A stretch of 64,000 nt of DNA from Neptuniibacter pectenicola (GTDB lineage: Bacteria; Pseudomonadota; Gammaproteobacteria; Pseudomonadales; Balneatricaceae): assembly GCF_001597735.1 (NCBI RefSeq), contig NZ_LUTS01000004.1:248001-312000 (forward strand). Direction: 5' to 3'. The notes beneath the pieces are model-generated. The model ran no database searches and was not told the DNA's origin. It saw only the letters and a list, made by a program, of their open reading frames with translations. Position 1 is the first letter of the stretch. The number at the start of each line of letters is the position of its first letter. Both the position numbers and the translations under genes were made by a program. Positions 7,827 to 15,272 of this stretch are shown in pieces.

Positions 7827-9173
7827 ATGGAACAGTCTTTTTCAGTTAAAAACTTCCGGAGTATTTATGATCTTGATCTGAAAAATCGAGGAGATTTAGA
7901 GCGTGAATACTTCGAAAAAGCATATGCAGAAAGACTGAAAATTAGAGTTTTAAAAAAGTTTAAGTATCGGATTCTATCCAAATTTAAAAAAGGCGTGATA
8001 ACAAAAGAATCCTATGAGAAAAGGGTGGATTTGATCCGTAAGTTATTGGAGGTAAGAAAGGGTAGATACAATAGTTTTGTAAATGATGAAATTGAAAGTA
8101 TTTGCAATAAGGTAAATAGGAAGGGGTATAATCTCCCATTATCAAAGCTTCCCGATCAGATTTCTGGTAAAGATGTATTTACAATTGGGAAAAGCGTGGA
8201 GAGTGTATTTGTTACAAGGCATTTACATAACATAATAAGAAGTACTTATAATATAAAGCAATCGCATCGTGACTTAATCGTTAGCAGAGTTAAAAGTATT
8301 TGTTTGGATAAAAGTCCTAAATATATTGTTAAAGCTGACGTAAAAGATTTTTACGAAAGCATTGAGCATGAACTAATTATAAAAAAGCTGCACGCATCTA
8401 CGAAGCTGTCTGTATTGCCTAAGAGAATACTTACCCAACTTCTTAGATCATATGCTAAATTGGTGGGGTGTGATAAAGGGCTTCCAAGAGGTGTTGGTTT
8501 GAGCGCCTATTTATCAGAAGTATATATGAAAGACTTGGATGAAGAGCTGGTGAACAATTCAGATTTAACTTTTTATTCTCGCTACGTTGATGATTTGATA
8601 TTGATATACTCTCCAGATGTTATAAAGGATAAATCTCATTATCTTCAAGTTGTAGATGAAGCTGTCGGTAGGAAGAAATTAAAATTAAACAATAAAACAA
8701 AAGAAATTGATCTGACAGTGGATAAAGCTCAAGAGTTTGAATATCTGGGGTATAGGTTTTTATTGAAAGGTAAAGATATAGCAATCCGGATTAGCAGTAA
8801 AAGGGTTGATAAATACAAAGACCGTATCAATCAGGCTTTCGATAACTATTTTAAAAAGTGCAAATATAATCCTGATAAAAAAGCTGACCTTCTAATAGAT
8901 AAAATTCGGTTTTTGACTGGAAATACTCGGCTTTTGCATGCCAAAAGCAAAGCGTTTACTGGCGTCTATTTTAATAACATGTATATAAATGACATTAGTG
9001 ATCTGGAAGAGATTGATAAGTACCTGAGAAATAAGTTGCTAGCAATAACAGATCAGAGATTACATAGGCGCCTAAATAAATTTTCTTTTGTTGAAGGATT
9101 TGAAAATAAAGTATTCAGAAGTTTTACTACTGCTGACTTGAAAAATATAACTAGAGGATGGAAGGATGCCTAA
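7827..9173 (+). CDS. drt3a: Reverse transcriptase, probable Drt3a (UG3-type) of a DRT3 defence system
   Basis: 448 aa. The RT palm motifs are complete: motif A ADVKDFYESI (Asp171), motif B GLPRGVGLSAYLSEVYM (218-234), motif C YVDD (253-256), and a FEYLGYRF segment (304-311). The N-terminal 110 residues are basic and helical; the C-terminal 130 residues form an all-alpha, Lys-rich region without recognisable thumb/X, maturase or HNH domains. That excludes group II introns and is unlike retrons. Size, motif style (LPRGxGLSAxLSE) and pairing with a second, larger RT fit the UG3 partner of type 3 defence-associated RTs. In that family, as I recall, Drt3a copies an ACACAC template in a partner RNA into GT-repeat DNA. 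Assignment to DRT3 is inferred from architecture, not a search. Confidence 0.75.
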   Translation: MEQSFSVKNFRSIYDLDLKNRGDLEREYFEKAYAERLKIRVLKKFKYRILSKFKKGVITKESYEKRVDLIRKLLEVRKGRYNSFVNDEIESICNKVNRKGYNLPLSKLPDQISGKDVFTIGKSVESVFVTRHLHNIIRSTYNIKQSHRDLIVSRVKSICLDKSPKYIVKADVKDFYESIEHELIIKKLHASTKLSVLPKRILTQLLRSYAKLVGCDKGLPRGVGLSAYLSEVYMKDLDEELVNNSDLTFYSRYVDDLILIYSPDVIKDKSHYLQVVDEAVGRKKLKLNNKTKEIDLTVDKAQEFEYLGYRFLLKGKDIAIRISSKRVDKYKDRINQAFDNYFKKCKYNPDKKADLLIDKIRFLTGNTRLLHAKSKAFTGVYFNNMYINDISDLEEIDKYLRNKLLAITDQRLHRRLNKFSFVEGFENKVFRSFTTADLKNITRGWKDA

Positions 9174-11211
9174 GAAAACATTATCGATCAATTTCCCAAT
9201 TGAGAGAGTAGTCCTTTCAGACCTGCTTCCATATGAGGTTCCAATAACATTTTCGAATAGGCATTTTTATAATTTTATAGTCGACAATAAAATAGAATGC
9301 TTGGGAGATTATTTTTTTTGGAGGAGGAAGGATGACGCATTCGATAGATTAGTAATGCTCTTGTTGGGCGTTCCTAGCAAAAAGGAAGTTAAGATAATTG
9401 AGGAAGAAGGGCAGAAATACAGCAAGGTTAAATTTAAAGAAAATAAAGCAGCTACATTTACTGTTCCATTTGTATTCGGAATCTCACATAAAAAAGATCA
9501 GTACAGACATCTCTCTTTAATTCATCCAAGATCTCAAGTTATTGCTGTAGAATTTTATAAAAATAATAAAGACCTAATAACTTACTATTGCGATAAAAGC
9601 CAGTTTAGTCTCAGGTCGGCGAAGCGAGTTGCTGGTTGTACATATGTAGATAAGAAGTCACTTATTGAGCAGTTTGATACTGATGGTGAAGTAATAGAGG
9701 TTGAAGGTGAGAATTACGAAAATTTGAAATCGTTTTTTGTATACGATAAATATAGCAGTATCTTTAATTTTTACGAATCTGATGAATATCATGATTGCGA
9801 GGGAAGGTATAGTTTTTTATCAAAGCTTGATATCTCGAATTGTTTTGATTCCATTTATACCCACTCGATAGCTTGGGCTGTATACAGTAAAGAATATGCC
9901 AAAAATAATCTTAGTCAAACTAAATCAACTTTTCCAAATGTTTTTGATAGTTTGATGCAGCAGCTTAACTATAATGAGACAAATGGAATTGTAATTGGTC
10001 CTGAATTGTCTAGAATATTTGCCGAAATTATACTTCAAGCTATTGATAATGATATTGTCTCAGACTTGGAGGGAAAGAGAGTTTTATTTGGGTTTGACTA
10101 CCATGTATTTAGGTATGTTGATGACTTCTTTGTTTTTTATAATGACCAAGAGGTTTTCTCTAAAATAAAGTCTTCAATTAGTCTTTGTTTGACAAAATAC
10201 AAGCTTAACCTGAATAAAAGTAAAGAGTACTTTTTTGATAGGCCTGTGATAACGCCTATCACAATAGCAAAAAAGAAAATTGCTGATCTTTTGTCAGATA
10301 AGCTGAAATATAATATAGAATATGTAGAGGGAACTAAGGAAATTGAGAAAGCTAGTTTGTATTTCAGAAAGTCAAGTTTAATTACAGACTTTAAATCTAT
10401 CCTCCATACGTCAGATGTTTCATATGGGGATATACTCAACTACACTCTTTCTATATTAGAGAAAAAAGTAAGAAAGATATTGCTTGTTTATACTAAGGTT
10501 CCTGAAGGTGAGAATGTTGATAAACAACTTGTAAGTGCGCTAGTTAGTTTAATTGAATTTTCATTCTTCATATATTCAATGTCTCCAAAAGTTAATGGAA
10601 CCATTAAGCTCTGTAGGATTATGCAGCAGATTATTCTGTTTGTTAATGATCGCACTCTGGGGATTGAATACCGTGATGTAATATTCCGTTCTATATTTAA
10701 TGGCTCTTGTTCTGTATTGGAAGACATAAAGGTAGGAAATGAAACTCCAGTTGAGACATTGTACTTGCTTGTTTTAATGCGTCAGCTAGGTAAGTTCTAT
10801 TGGCTTGATGAATTTTCCTTGTGCAAATATTTTGGGATTGTAAAAAGATCTGAGGGCATTAATGTTGAAAAAGATTTAAACTACTTTTCTATTATTGTTT
10901 TGCTGTTTTATATAGAGAACAAAAAACGGTATGATTTTTTAAAAGAGCCAATTGAAGAATACGTTTTGCAAAAATATGCACAAAAAAATTCGATAATAAA
11001 CATTGATAGTGAAATCACACATATGACTCTTGATTTGATTGCGTGTCCATATGTGAGTAATAAACTCAAAGATGAAATTTTAGAAAAAAGTGATGTCCCT
11101 AAGGCGTGTCGAAAAAAAGTTATCAGCTATTGCTCGACTTGGTTCACTAAGTGGTCAGGGTACAATTTCGCTAAAGAGCTAGACGCTAAAGTGAGCCAAG
11201 ATGTATACTGA
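9166..11211 (+). CDS. drt3b: Second reverse transcriptase, probable Drt3b (UG8-type)
   Basis: 681 aa, starting inside the last codons of the first RT gene (8-nt overlap, ATGCCTAA), so the two are translated from one message. RT motifs: motif A LSKLDISNCFDSI (Asp222), motif B NGIVIGPELSRIFAEIIL (273-290), motif C FRYVDDFFVFYN (YVDD 317-320). About 210 residues precede motif A and 360 follow motif C; the C-terminal half is helical and has no domain I recognise. Codon use is as AT-rich as the first RT and unlike the surrounding chromosome. In the DRT3 model Drt3b makes the complementary dinucleotide-repeat strand and the pair acts against phage. A generic Abi/UG RT is the alternative. Confidence 0.75.
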   Translation: MPKKTLSINFPIERVVLSDLLPYEVPITFSNRHFYNFIVDNKIECLGDYFFWRRKDDAFDRLVMLLLGVPSKKEVKIIEEEGQKYSKVKFKENKAATFTVPFVFGISHKKDQYRHLSLIHPRSQVIAVEFYKNNKDLITYYCDKSQFSLRSAKRVAGCTYVDKKSLIEQFDTDGEVIEVEGENYENLKSFFVYDKYSSIFNFYESDEYHDCEGRYSFLSKLDISNCFDSIYTHSIAWAVYSKEYAKNNLSQTKSTFPNVFDSLMQQLNYNETNGIVIGPELSRIFAEIILQAIDNDIVSDLEGKRVLFGFDYHVFRYVDDFFVFYNDQEVFSKIKSSISLCLTKYKLNLNKSKEYFFDRPVITPITIAKKKIADLLSDKLKYNIEYVEGTKEIEKASLYFRKSSLITDFKSILHTSDVSYGDILNYTLSILEKKVRKILLVYTKVPEGENVDKQLVSALVSLIEFSFFIYSMSPKVNGTIKLCRIMQQIILFVNDRTLGIEYRDVIFRSIFNGSCSVLEDIKVGNETPVETLYLLVLMRQLGKFYWLDEFSLCKYFGIVKRSEGINVEKDLNYFSIIVLLFYIENKKRYDFLKEPIEEYVLQKYAQKNSIINIDSEITHMTLDLIACPYVSNKLKDEILEKSDVPKACRKKVISYCSTWFTKWSGYNFAKELDAKVSQDVY

Positions 11212-11390
11212 AAAGAGCGCATCGTGCGACTTAATGGCTGTTTGCAGCTCACACACCAGCGCGCATGGGTAGACATTGTCCTACGCATGGAGATGTATGC
11301 CTGAGCGGTCCGCATGAGCCGCTCGGTCTCGGCAGTTCTACCAGACGTGAGGCGAAAGCTAAGTCGCATGGAGGGTGGGGCTGCCTAGGC
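11212..11390 (+). ncRNA. Candidate DRT3 structured RNA with ACACAC template
   Basis: No credible ORF lies here, but the region is GC-richer than the RT genes and packed with hairpins: CGCA-TCG-TGCG (11218-11228), GCTG-TTTG-CAGC (11237-11248), a stem at 11269-11284 with a one-base bulge, GAGCGG/CCGCTC (11303-11308/11319-11324, extendable by two pairs), GTCT/AGAC (11326-11329/11343-11346) and GCGA/TCGC (11352-11355/11364-11367). An ACACAC tract (11251-11256) lies unpaired just after the second hairpin. It directly follows the drt3b stop without a promoter, so it could be processed from the operon transcript. Ends are estimated. Confidence 0.65.
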
Positions 11391-11413
11391 TCTCTTATAT
11401 AACCTTTGCTTGT

Positions 11414-11641
11414 ATGACACATAGTTCAGATAAACCTTCCCTCCCTGATTTTGGCTCTGATAGAAAAGAAGCTAAGGTGCGCATGCTAACCCCTGAAGAG
11501 ATCGTTCAGTTACGGCAGGACATGGCCGAATCCTCAGCTTGGGCCAGGGCAGAACTCAAACGCCGACGAGTAGCAAAAAATCAAAAAAATTCTGAGCATG
11601 GTATAGATGATGGTATCGAGAAAGGTTGCTCTTCTAACTAG
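11414..11641 (+). CDS. Small hypothetical protein
   Basis: 75 aa from ATG 11414 (MTHSSDKPSLPDFGSDRKEAK); an upstream ATG at 11375 overlaps the RNA region and is less likely. The sequence is charged: an acidic N-terminal part, then TPEEIVQLRQDMAESS and a basic KRRRVAKNQ helix. No signal peptide or membrane segment. It is not recognised. It lies between the RNA region and the guaA-tail-like sequence, so it may be island cargo or a chromosomal gene displaced from guaA. Confidence 0.5.
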   Translation: MTHSSDKPSLPDFGSDRKEAKVRMLTPEEIVQLRQDMAESSAWARAELKRRRVAKNQKNSEHGIDDGIEKGCSSN

Positions 11642-11674
11642 CTGTTATTTCTATGTATTTTCTTCTAATTGATA

Positions 11675-11689
11675 TTCGAGTGGGAATAA
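11675..11689 (+). other. Possible right attachment site: relic of a guaA 3' end
   Basis: TTCGAGTGGGAATAA reads Phe-Glu-Trp-Glu-stop, against Ile-Glu-Trp-Glu-stop (ATTGAATGGGAGTAG, 6662-6676) at the end of guaA; 10 of 15 bases agree, with mostly synonymous differences. A strong terminator follows, as expected for the original end of guaA. This is the pattern left when an element inserts at the 3' end of guaA and replaces it. Confidence 0.45.
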
Positions 11690-11723
11690 TCGCTCTTGCG
11701 ATTAGTCTTATGAGGTTGTAGTT

Positions 11724-11745
11724 AAGCCCACGCTAACGTGGGCTT
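11724..11745. terminator. Bidirectional terminator
   Basis: AAGCCCACG (11724-11732) and CGTGGGCTT (11737-11745) pair perfectly over CTAA and run into T6. It separates convergent transcription from the island side and the flavoprotein gene. Confidence 0.9.
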
Positions 11746-11774
11746 TTTTGTGCGCGGCGTTTCAAGTTATTGGT

Positions 11775-13019
11775 TCAGCCTTGGCAGGCTAATGGGGTGG
11801 GTGTGGTAGAGGCTTGTGCCGCAGCGGTCATGCAGGGGGTGCCAAGGGCGGAAACGACCGAGAGAACCTGCTTGTACCCAGTCCTTAATAGGAAGGTAGG
11901 GGCGCGACCATAGCTCTTGATGCCTAAGATAAATACGCCGGGTTCCGGATGGGATAGTTCGCTTAAACCATGTTCAGGGACTGATCCGCAGCTGTGCTTA
12001 TTTGGGTCGATCAGTGGTGCCAGCCGCGTAGGGCTTTGAGTTGCCGGGTCAAGGGAGATACGCAGTTCCGCTAGGAGGCTAAGGTCGGGGCGGAAGCCGG
12101 TTGCAGCGATAATACGATCCACTGGCGGCAATGTGCGTGAACCACTGTGTACAATCAGTTTACCCGCTTTATGTTCGATCTTATCGATTTCAAGTTCAGT
12201 GAATACCTCAATGCGCCCCTGCTCAAGGAGTTCTTGAATTCGCAGTTCAAGGCATCGGCGCTCTTGCAGTTCATCATTTTCGGGTGACCGAGCGACATTG
12301 GCTACTGATGCATTTCTTACCCCCCACAGAACACGCATCGTTTTATGTTCATCGGCGAGTCGAACTAAATCTTGCAGTGCGTTAAAAGCTGAATGGCCGC
12401 CACCCACAACTAATACAGTTCTGTTTTTATACTGCTCCCGTGCAGAGCCGAGAATATTGGGAACACCGTAAGCAATAGCCTCTTTCGCTTCATTTTCGCC
12501 CAAGGCTGGAATGCCGTGGCTACCTAGCCAGTTAGGTGTTTGATAGGTGCCTGATGCATCGATAACGGCCTGCACGATTATATCTTGCTCACCCTCAAGG
12601 TTGGATACTCGCAACACGAACGGTGCTTGATCACGACCTTCAGTACGTAAGAGGTCGTGTTTGAGTCGGCTGACAGACTTAACGTGCGTATTTAACTGTA
12701 GGTGCGGGGCGATTTTAGGATGAGATGCTAAGGGGGTTATATATCGCTCAAGCAGCTCATGTCCGGTAGGGAACTCATTTGCAGCGGGCTCATTCCAATC
12801 CGTTTCTTTAAGCAGCTCTACAGCAGCAGGGTCTAGATTGTATGCCCATGGTGAAAACATACGTACATGGCCCCAGCGAGCAATATTAGCGCCTGCTTGG
12901 CTTTCCGCTTCAAAAAGGATGGGGGTATAGCCTTGCTTCAGTAATTGAACCGCTGCGCTTAATCCTATAGGGCCCGCGCCAATAACGGCTACCGGTAGGT
13001 TGGTTAATTTTTTGTGCAT
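11775..13019 (-). CDS. FAD/NAD(P)-binding flavoprotein oxidoreductase
   Basis: 414 aa from the ATG at 13019 (MHKKLTNLPVAVIGAGPIGLS), chosen because GGAGGAGAGG lies immediately upstream; the longer frame to 13055 would run through the operator. Two Rossmann dinucleotide sites are clear: GAGPIG near the N-terminus for FAD and VVGGGHSAFNAL in the middle for NAD(P)H. ATGFRPDL near the C-terminus is typical of such enzymes. No signal peptide. It resembles the CzcO/monooxygenase-like and thioredoxin-reductase-like flavoproteins; the substrate is unknown. It follows the marR-family gene and carries the same operator, so it is probably the target of that regulator. Confidence 0.85.
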   Translation of the reverse strand: MHKKLTNLPVAVIGAGPIGLSAAVQLLKQGYTPILFEAESQAGANIARWGHVRMFSPWAYNLDPAAVELLKETDWNEPAANEFPTGHELLERYITPLASHPKIAPHLQLNTHVKSVSRLKHDLLRTEGRDQAPFVLRVSNLEGEQDIIVQAVIDASGTYQTPNWLGSHGIPALGENEAKEAIAYGVPNILGSAREQYKNRTVLVVGGGHSAFNALQDLVRLADEHKTMRVLWGVRNASVANVARSPENDELQERRCLELRIQELLEQGRIEVFTELEIDKIEHKAGKLIVHSGSRTLPPVDRIIAATGFRPDLSLLAELRISLDPATQSPTRLAPLIDPNKHSCGSVPEHGLSELSHPEPGVFILGIKSYGRAPTFLLRTGYKQVLSVVSALGTPCMTAAAQASTTPTPLACQG

Positions 13020-13041
13020 AAGCCTCTCCTCCATGATTAAT

Positions 13042-13056
13042 GTTGTTACTAACAAC
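13042..13056. promoter_or_regulatory. MarR-type operator upstream of the flavoprotein gene
   Basis: GTTGTTACTAACAAC is a perfect 7-1-7 palindrome. It lies between the marR stop and the flavoprotein start, just upstream of the ribosome-binding site. An identical palindrome (opposite centre base) sits at the marR promoter. Confidence 0.75.
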
Positions 13057-13077
13057 TAATAGGTTAAAAAAAGTGCG

Positions 13078-13524
13078 CTATGAGCCTAGGCGAGCGCGTG
13101 CAGCTTTTGTTAGCTGCCGAATAAGGGTCAATGTTCCATCAATAACGTCTGGTGACATATCTTTAATGAGTAAAGCCTCTTCCATGATTAGATCTTGATG
13201 GATGGTATGGTAGAGCGCTTCGCCCGCGGGAGTCAGGGACAGCTGGATGGCCCGCTGATCCGCTGGGTCTAACAGTTTGAGCACATACTCTTTACGCAAT
13301 AGGGAATCTACAACGCGGCTGGTGGTACTCTTATCGAGATACATCTCATCAGCAAGTGCCTGAAGCCTTAAAGGGCCACGTTTTATTAACGTTTCAAGTG
13401 CATAACACTGTGCTACCGACACATCGTGAGAGCAGATGTAATCTCGGTCACGGAACTGGTGAACGCGGATGAGTTGGTTGACAGCCTCGTATAGCGCTTC
13501 AGCGCGCTCTAAATTAGCGGGCAT
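13078..13524 (-). CDS. MarR-family transcriptional regulator
   Basis: 148 aa, typical MarR length. A winged-helix core spans about residues 35-120, with PLRLQALADEMYLDKSTTSRVVDSLLRKEYV as recognition helix and wing entry and DQRAIQLSLT as the beta wing. Cys residues at about 31 and 41 (YICSHDVSVAQCYAL) could sense oxidants; this is inference. It is transcribed toward the flavoprotein gene, and both carry the same 15-bp palindrome, so autoregulation and control of that gene are likely. The inducer is unknown. Confidence 0.9.
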   Translation of the reverse strand: MPANLERAEALYEAVNQLIRVHQFRDRDYICSHDVSVAQCYALETLIKRGPLRLQALADEMYLDKSTTSRVVDSLLRKEYVLKLLDPADQRAIQLSLTPAGEALYHTIHQDLIMEEALLIKDMSPDVIDGTLTLIRQLTKAARARLGS

Positions 13525-13547
13525 AAAGTTAAGCCTTAAATTATTAT

Positions 13548-13589
13548 GTTGTTAGTAACAACTATAATGGCGATATCTTCAGTTTGCAA
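13548..13589 (-). promoter_or_regulatory. marR promoter with overlapping operator
   Basis: On the minus strand: -35 TTGCAA (13589-13584), 17-bp spacer, -10 TATAGT (13566-13561). The palindrome GTTGTTAGTAACAAC (13548-13562) overlaps the -10 and start site, a classic repressing position. Confidence 0.75.
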
Positions 13590-13912
13590 ACTTGAATGGA
13601 TAGCTTCTTCACCGTGCCGCTCTCTTATTTATGCTTTTTAATCGTTGTTGTTAATGTTATCGCCGTCTTTGTTACTGTATCTCGTATGGTCGATCTTGAT
13701 GTTTTACTGACAGTAATATTCAATCGATAAGTGATGTTGTCGCCAATTTTCGCTATCAAATCCAGCGGTTAAATGACCATAGAAGCCTTAAAATGTACGT
13801 AGTGTCAGAGTTCGCTTAATCCCCAGAGTAATAGGGTGCTTGGCCATAATTTGCTAAGTAGGATTGTCTAAGCGTATTGTTACGATTACTTAGCGCTTTA
13901 TGAGCAGTAAAA
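13590..13912. other. Intergenic region, nothing further recognised
   Basis: About 320 nt between the marR promoter and the next small gene. No ORF with a ribosome-binding site, tRNA or clear hairpin terminator was seen. It must hold the promoter for the gene at 13913, but no strong consensus stands out. Confidence 0.5.
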
Positions 13913-14149
13913 ATGATTAAAAGATCAGTTTTGACCGCTATGTTGATAGCCATTTCTCTATTCGTCAGGGCAGAGGATAGTGTTGGTGAAAAGATCCTTG
14001 CAGTAGACCAGTTATTTAAGGAAGTGCGTTACAGGGATGAACATATCAATCTAGAGGACGGGGTAACAATAGAGCAGTATGTTCAAACGCAGTTGTCGAT
14101 GTGTAAAGATGGGGTGAACTCGTTATGCACGAAATTGGTTCGAAGGTGA
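13913..14149 (+). CDS. Small secreted protein, N-terminal half of a probably frameshifted gene
   Basis: 78 aa with a signal peptide (MIKRSVLTAMLIAISLFVRA) and a mature part with two Cys (QLSMCKDGVNSLCTK). It stops at 14147-14149 just where an overlapping frame (14125-14382) continues with similarly charged, Lys-rich sequence. The simplest reading is one periplasmic protein of about 150 aa split by a frameshift within about 14125-14149. Family unknown. Confidence 0.5.
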   Translation: MIKRSVLTAMLIAISLFVRAEDSVGEKILAVDQLFKEVRYRDEHINLEDGVTIEQYVQTQLSMCKDGVNSLCTKLVRR

Positions 14150-14382
14150 TAGGGAAATATTACAAAAACCTTGAAAGTGCGGATAAAAAGAAGCAGCGGA
14201 ATGAGTTTATTCAAAACTATGATTCTTGTCTCTACATGATTAGAAGTCATGATCCAAAGAATAGGCGGGTGATAACGGCTGCCGATATCGGAAAAAGGAA
14301 AAAAAAGATGGAAGAAAGTCTGGAGCGCTATCGTAGTGGTAAAAAGGTAAAGGTAACGTTTGTAAAAAAAGAAGAGCCTTGA
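14125..14382 (+). pseudogene. C-terminal half of the probably frameshifted small secreted protein
   Basis: 85-codon frame overlapping the previous ORF by 25 nt. Its ATG at 14125 has no Shine-Dalgarno sequence of note and no signal peptide, and the sequence (KVIGKYYKNLESADKKKQ onward) reads naturally as a continuation of the preceding protein. It has one Cys (YDSCLYM) and a very basic tail. It could be a coupled second gene, but a frameshift, by mutation or sequencing error, explains it better. Confidence 0.45.
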
Positions 14383-14470
14383 GTGGAAAGAGTGTCAATT
14401 AGTGTTGTTCTGACGTGATTAGGTAATAAATGCCATTAGTTTTGCAATGCTAGAACGCTACATGATTGTA

Positions 14471-14655
14471 TGTGACCGCTAAGGATTGAATCTAATCCCT
14501 AATGGTTTCAAGTTATCGCCCTTTTGAAACAATGTGCTTGGCCCCGTGTCTGCTACATCTTATGTAGGTCAATCTGAACGATTTAATCCACTGCCAGAGT
14601 GAATGATAGTGTAGGCCCCTATTTCATGGGCATGCTGTTTTTTTAGCATCTAAGG
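14471..14655. repeat. Dispersed intergenic repeat/RNA candidate, copy 1
   Basis: Shares with 19843-20010 a series of co-linear blocks: CCGCTAAGG, GTGTCTGCT, CAATCTGA, CACT...AGTGAATGA, ATTTCATG-N-GCAT and a final T run. Conserved hairpin 1 is CTACAT (14553-14558)/ATGTAG (14562-14567); conserved hairpin 2 is CACT (14589-14592)/AGTG (14598-14601). One base pair of hairpin 1 (A-T here, T-A in copy 2) covaries, suggesting selection on RNA or DNA structure. No ORF is conserved between copies. Confidence 0.6.
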
Positions 14656-15231
14656 TTTAAGGCTCCTGACGATATTTTTTGATTATCATTGCAACGCTTT
14701 TTTTGAACGACAATAATTGATCTATTTGATTGAAAGTATGCTGAGAGCGCTGCTCGGAATCGCGTTCAATAGTAGCCATTGCGCAGTGGTTTGAAGGCGT
14801 AACGGGAGATAATATTTTTCGAGCAGAAAAAACATGGGAGTAATCAATCATATTGCCATTGTATCGGAGCTAGCCCCCTTATTTTTTCTAAAAGCTAAAA
14901 TAGCTTAGCAGGCAGTGAGTGTTGTTTCTGGCAAAGCGCTGTTAATTTCGGGCACTCGTCGCACCGAGTGCTATATTGATGTTAGTTGATTGATGATTTT
15001 GCGATGTGCATTTATCGGGTTGTATGGAAAATCCGTGTTGTTAATAATGTGGGGATGGCTTCTATGGACGATATGTTTGGAGGCTATATAGTGCGGCGTG
15101 CCGCTGAAGCGTTTATATTTTGATTGCGCATAAACATTATGTGCACTTGGTGGCGGTGAATAAAATGTTGGGATCGATGGGAGAAAATGACGGTAAGATT
15201 TTTTATCTTGTCCGACATAAGGTAGAAAATA
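14656..15231. other. Long intergenic region upstream of the TAXI transporter
   Basis: No gene supported. The minus-strand frame 14657-14851 (64 aa) lacks a ribosome-binding site and homology. A small AAGAT/ATCTT hairpin lies near 15195-15210. The promoter of the TRAP operon should be in the right part; no strong consensus was identified. Confidence 0.4.
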
Positions 15232-15246
15232 GTCGGTTACACCGAC
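15232..15246. promoter_or_regulatory. Inverted repeat in the leader of the TAXI-TRAP operon
   Basis: GTCGGT (15232-15237) and ACCGAC (15241-15246) pair over TAC, about 27 nt before the first gene. It could be an operator or a leader hairpin. Confidence 0.4.
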
Positions 15247-15272
15247 CTTAAATATAACTATAAAGGATGCAA

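Larger units (their letters stand above)
6677..11689. mobile_element. Decayed island at guaA 3' end carrying a two-RT locus
   Basis: About 5 kb between the guaA stop and a second guaA-tail-like sequence (11675-11689). It holds two mobilisation-gene relics, an intact IncP-type traJ, two AT-rich reverse-transcriptase genes, a structured RNA region and one small ORF. Base composition changes sharply: the traJ part is GC-rich and the RT genes are strongly AT-rich, both unlike the flanking guaA and downstream genes. No integrase, transposase, relaxase or replication gene is visible, so this looks like a cis-mobilisable or degenerate integrative element. Boundaries are inferred. Confidence 0.6.

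Noticed and set aside
7827-11211. Group II intron or retron interpretation of the RT genes
   Set aside because: No maturase X or HNH domain and no intron-like flanking RNA domains. Two RTs in tandem with an 8-nt overlap do not fit either class.
11127-11369. Minus-strand 80-aa ORF over the RNA region
   Set aside because: It overlaps the drt3b end and the hairpins antisense, has no ribosome-binding site and no family features; its Arg/Thr-rich composition is a by-product of the structured sequence.
14657-14851. Minus-strand 64-aa ORF
   Set aside because: No Shine-Dalgarno sequence, no recognisable family and isolated in a long gap; kept only as part of the intergenic description.
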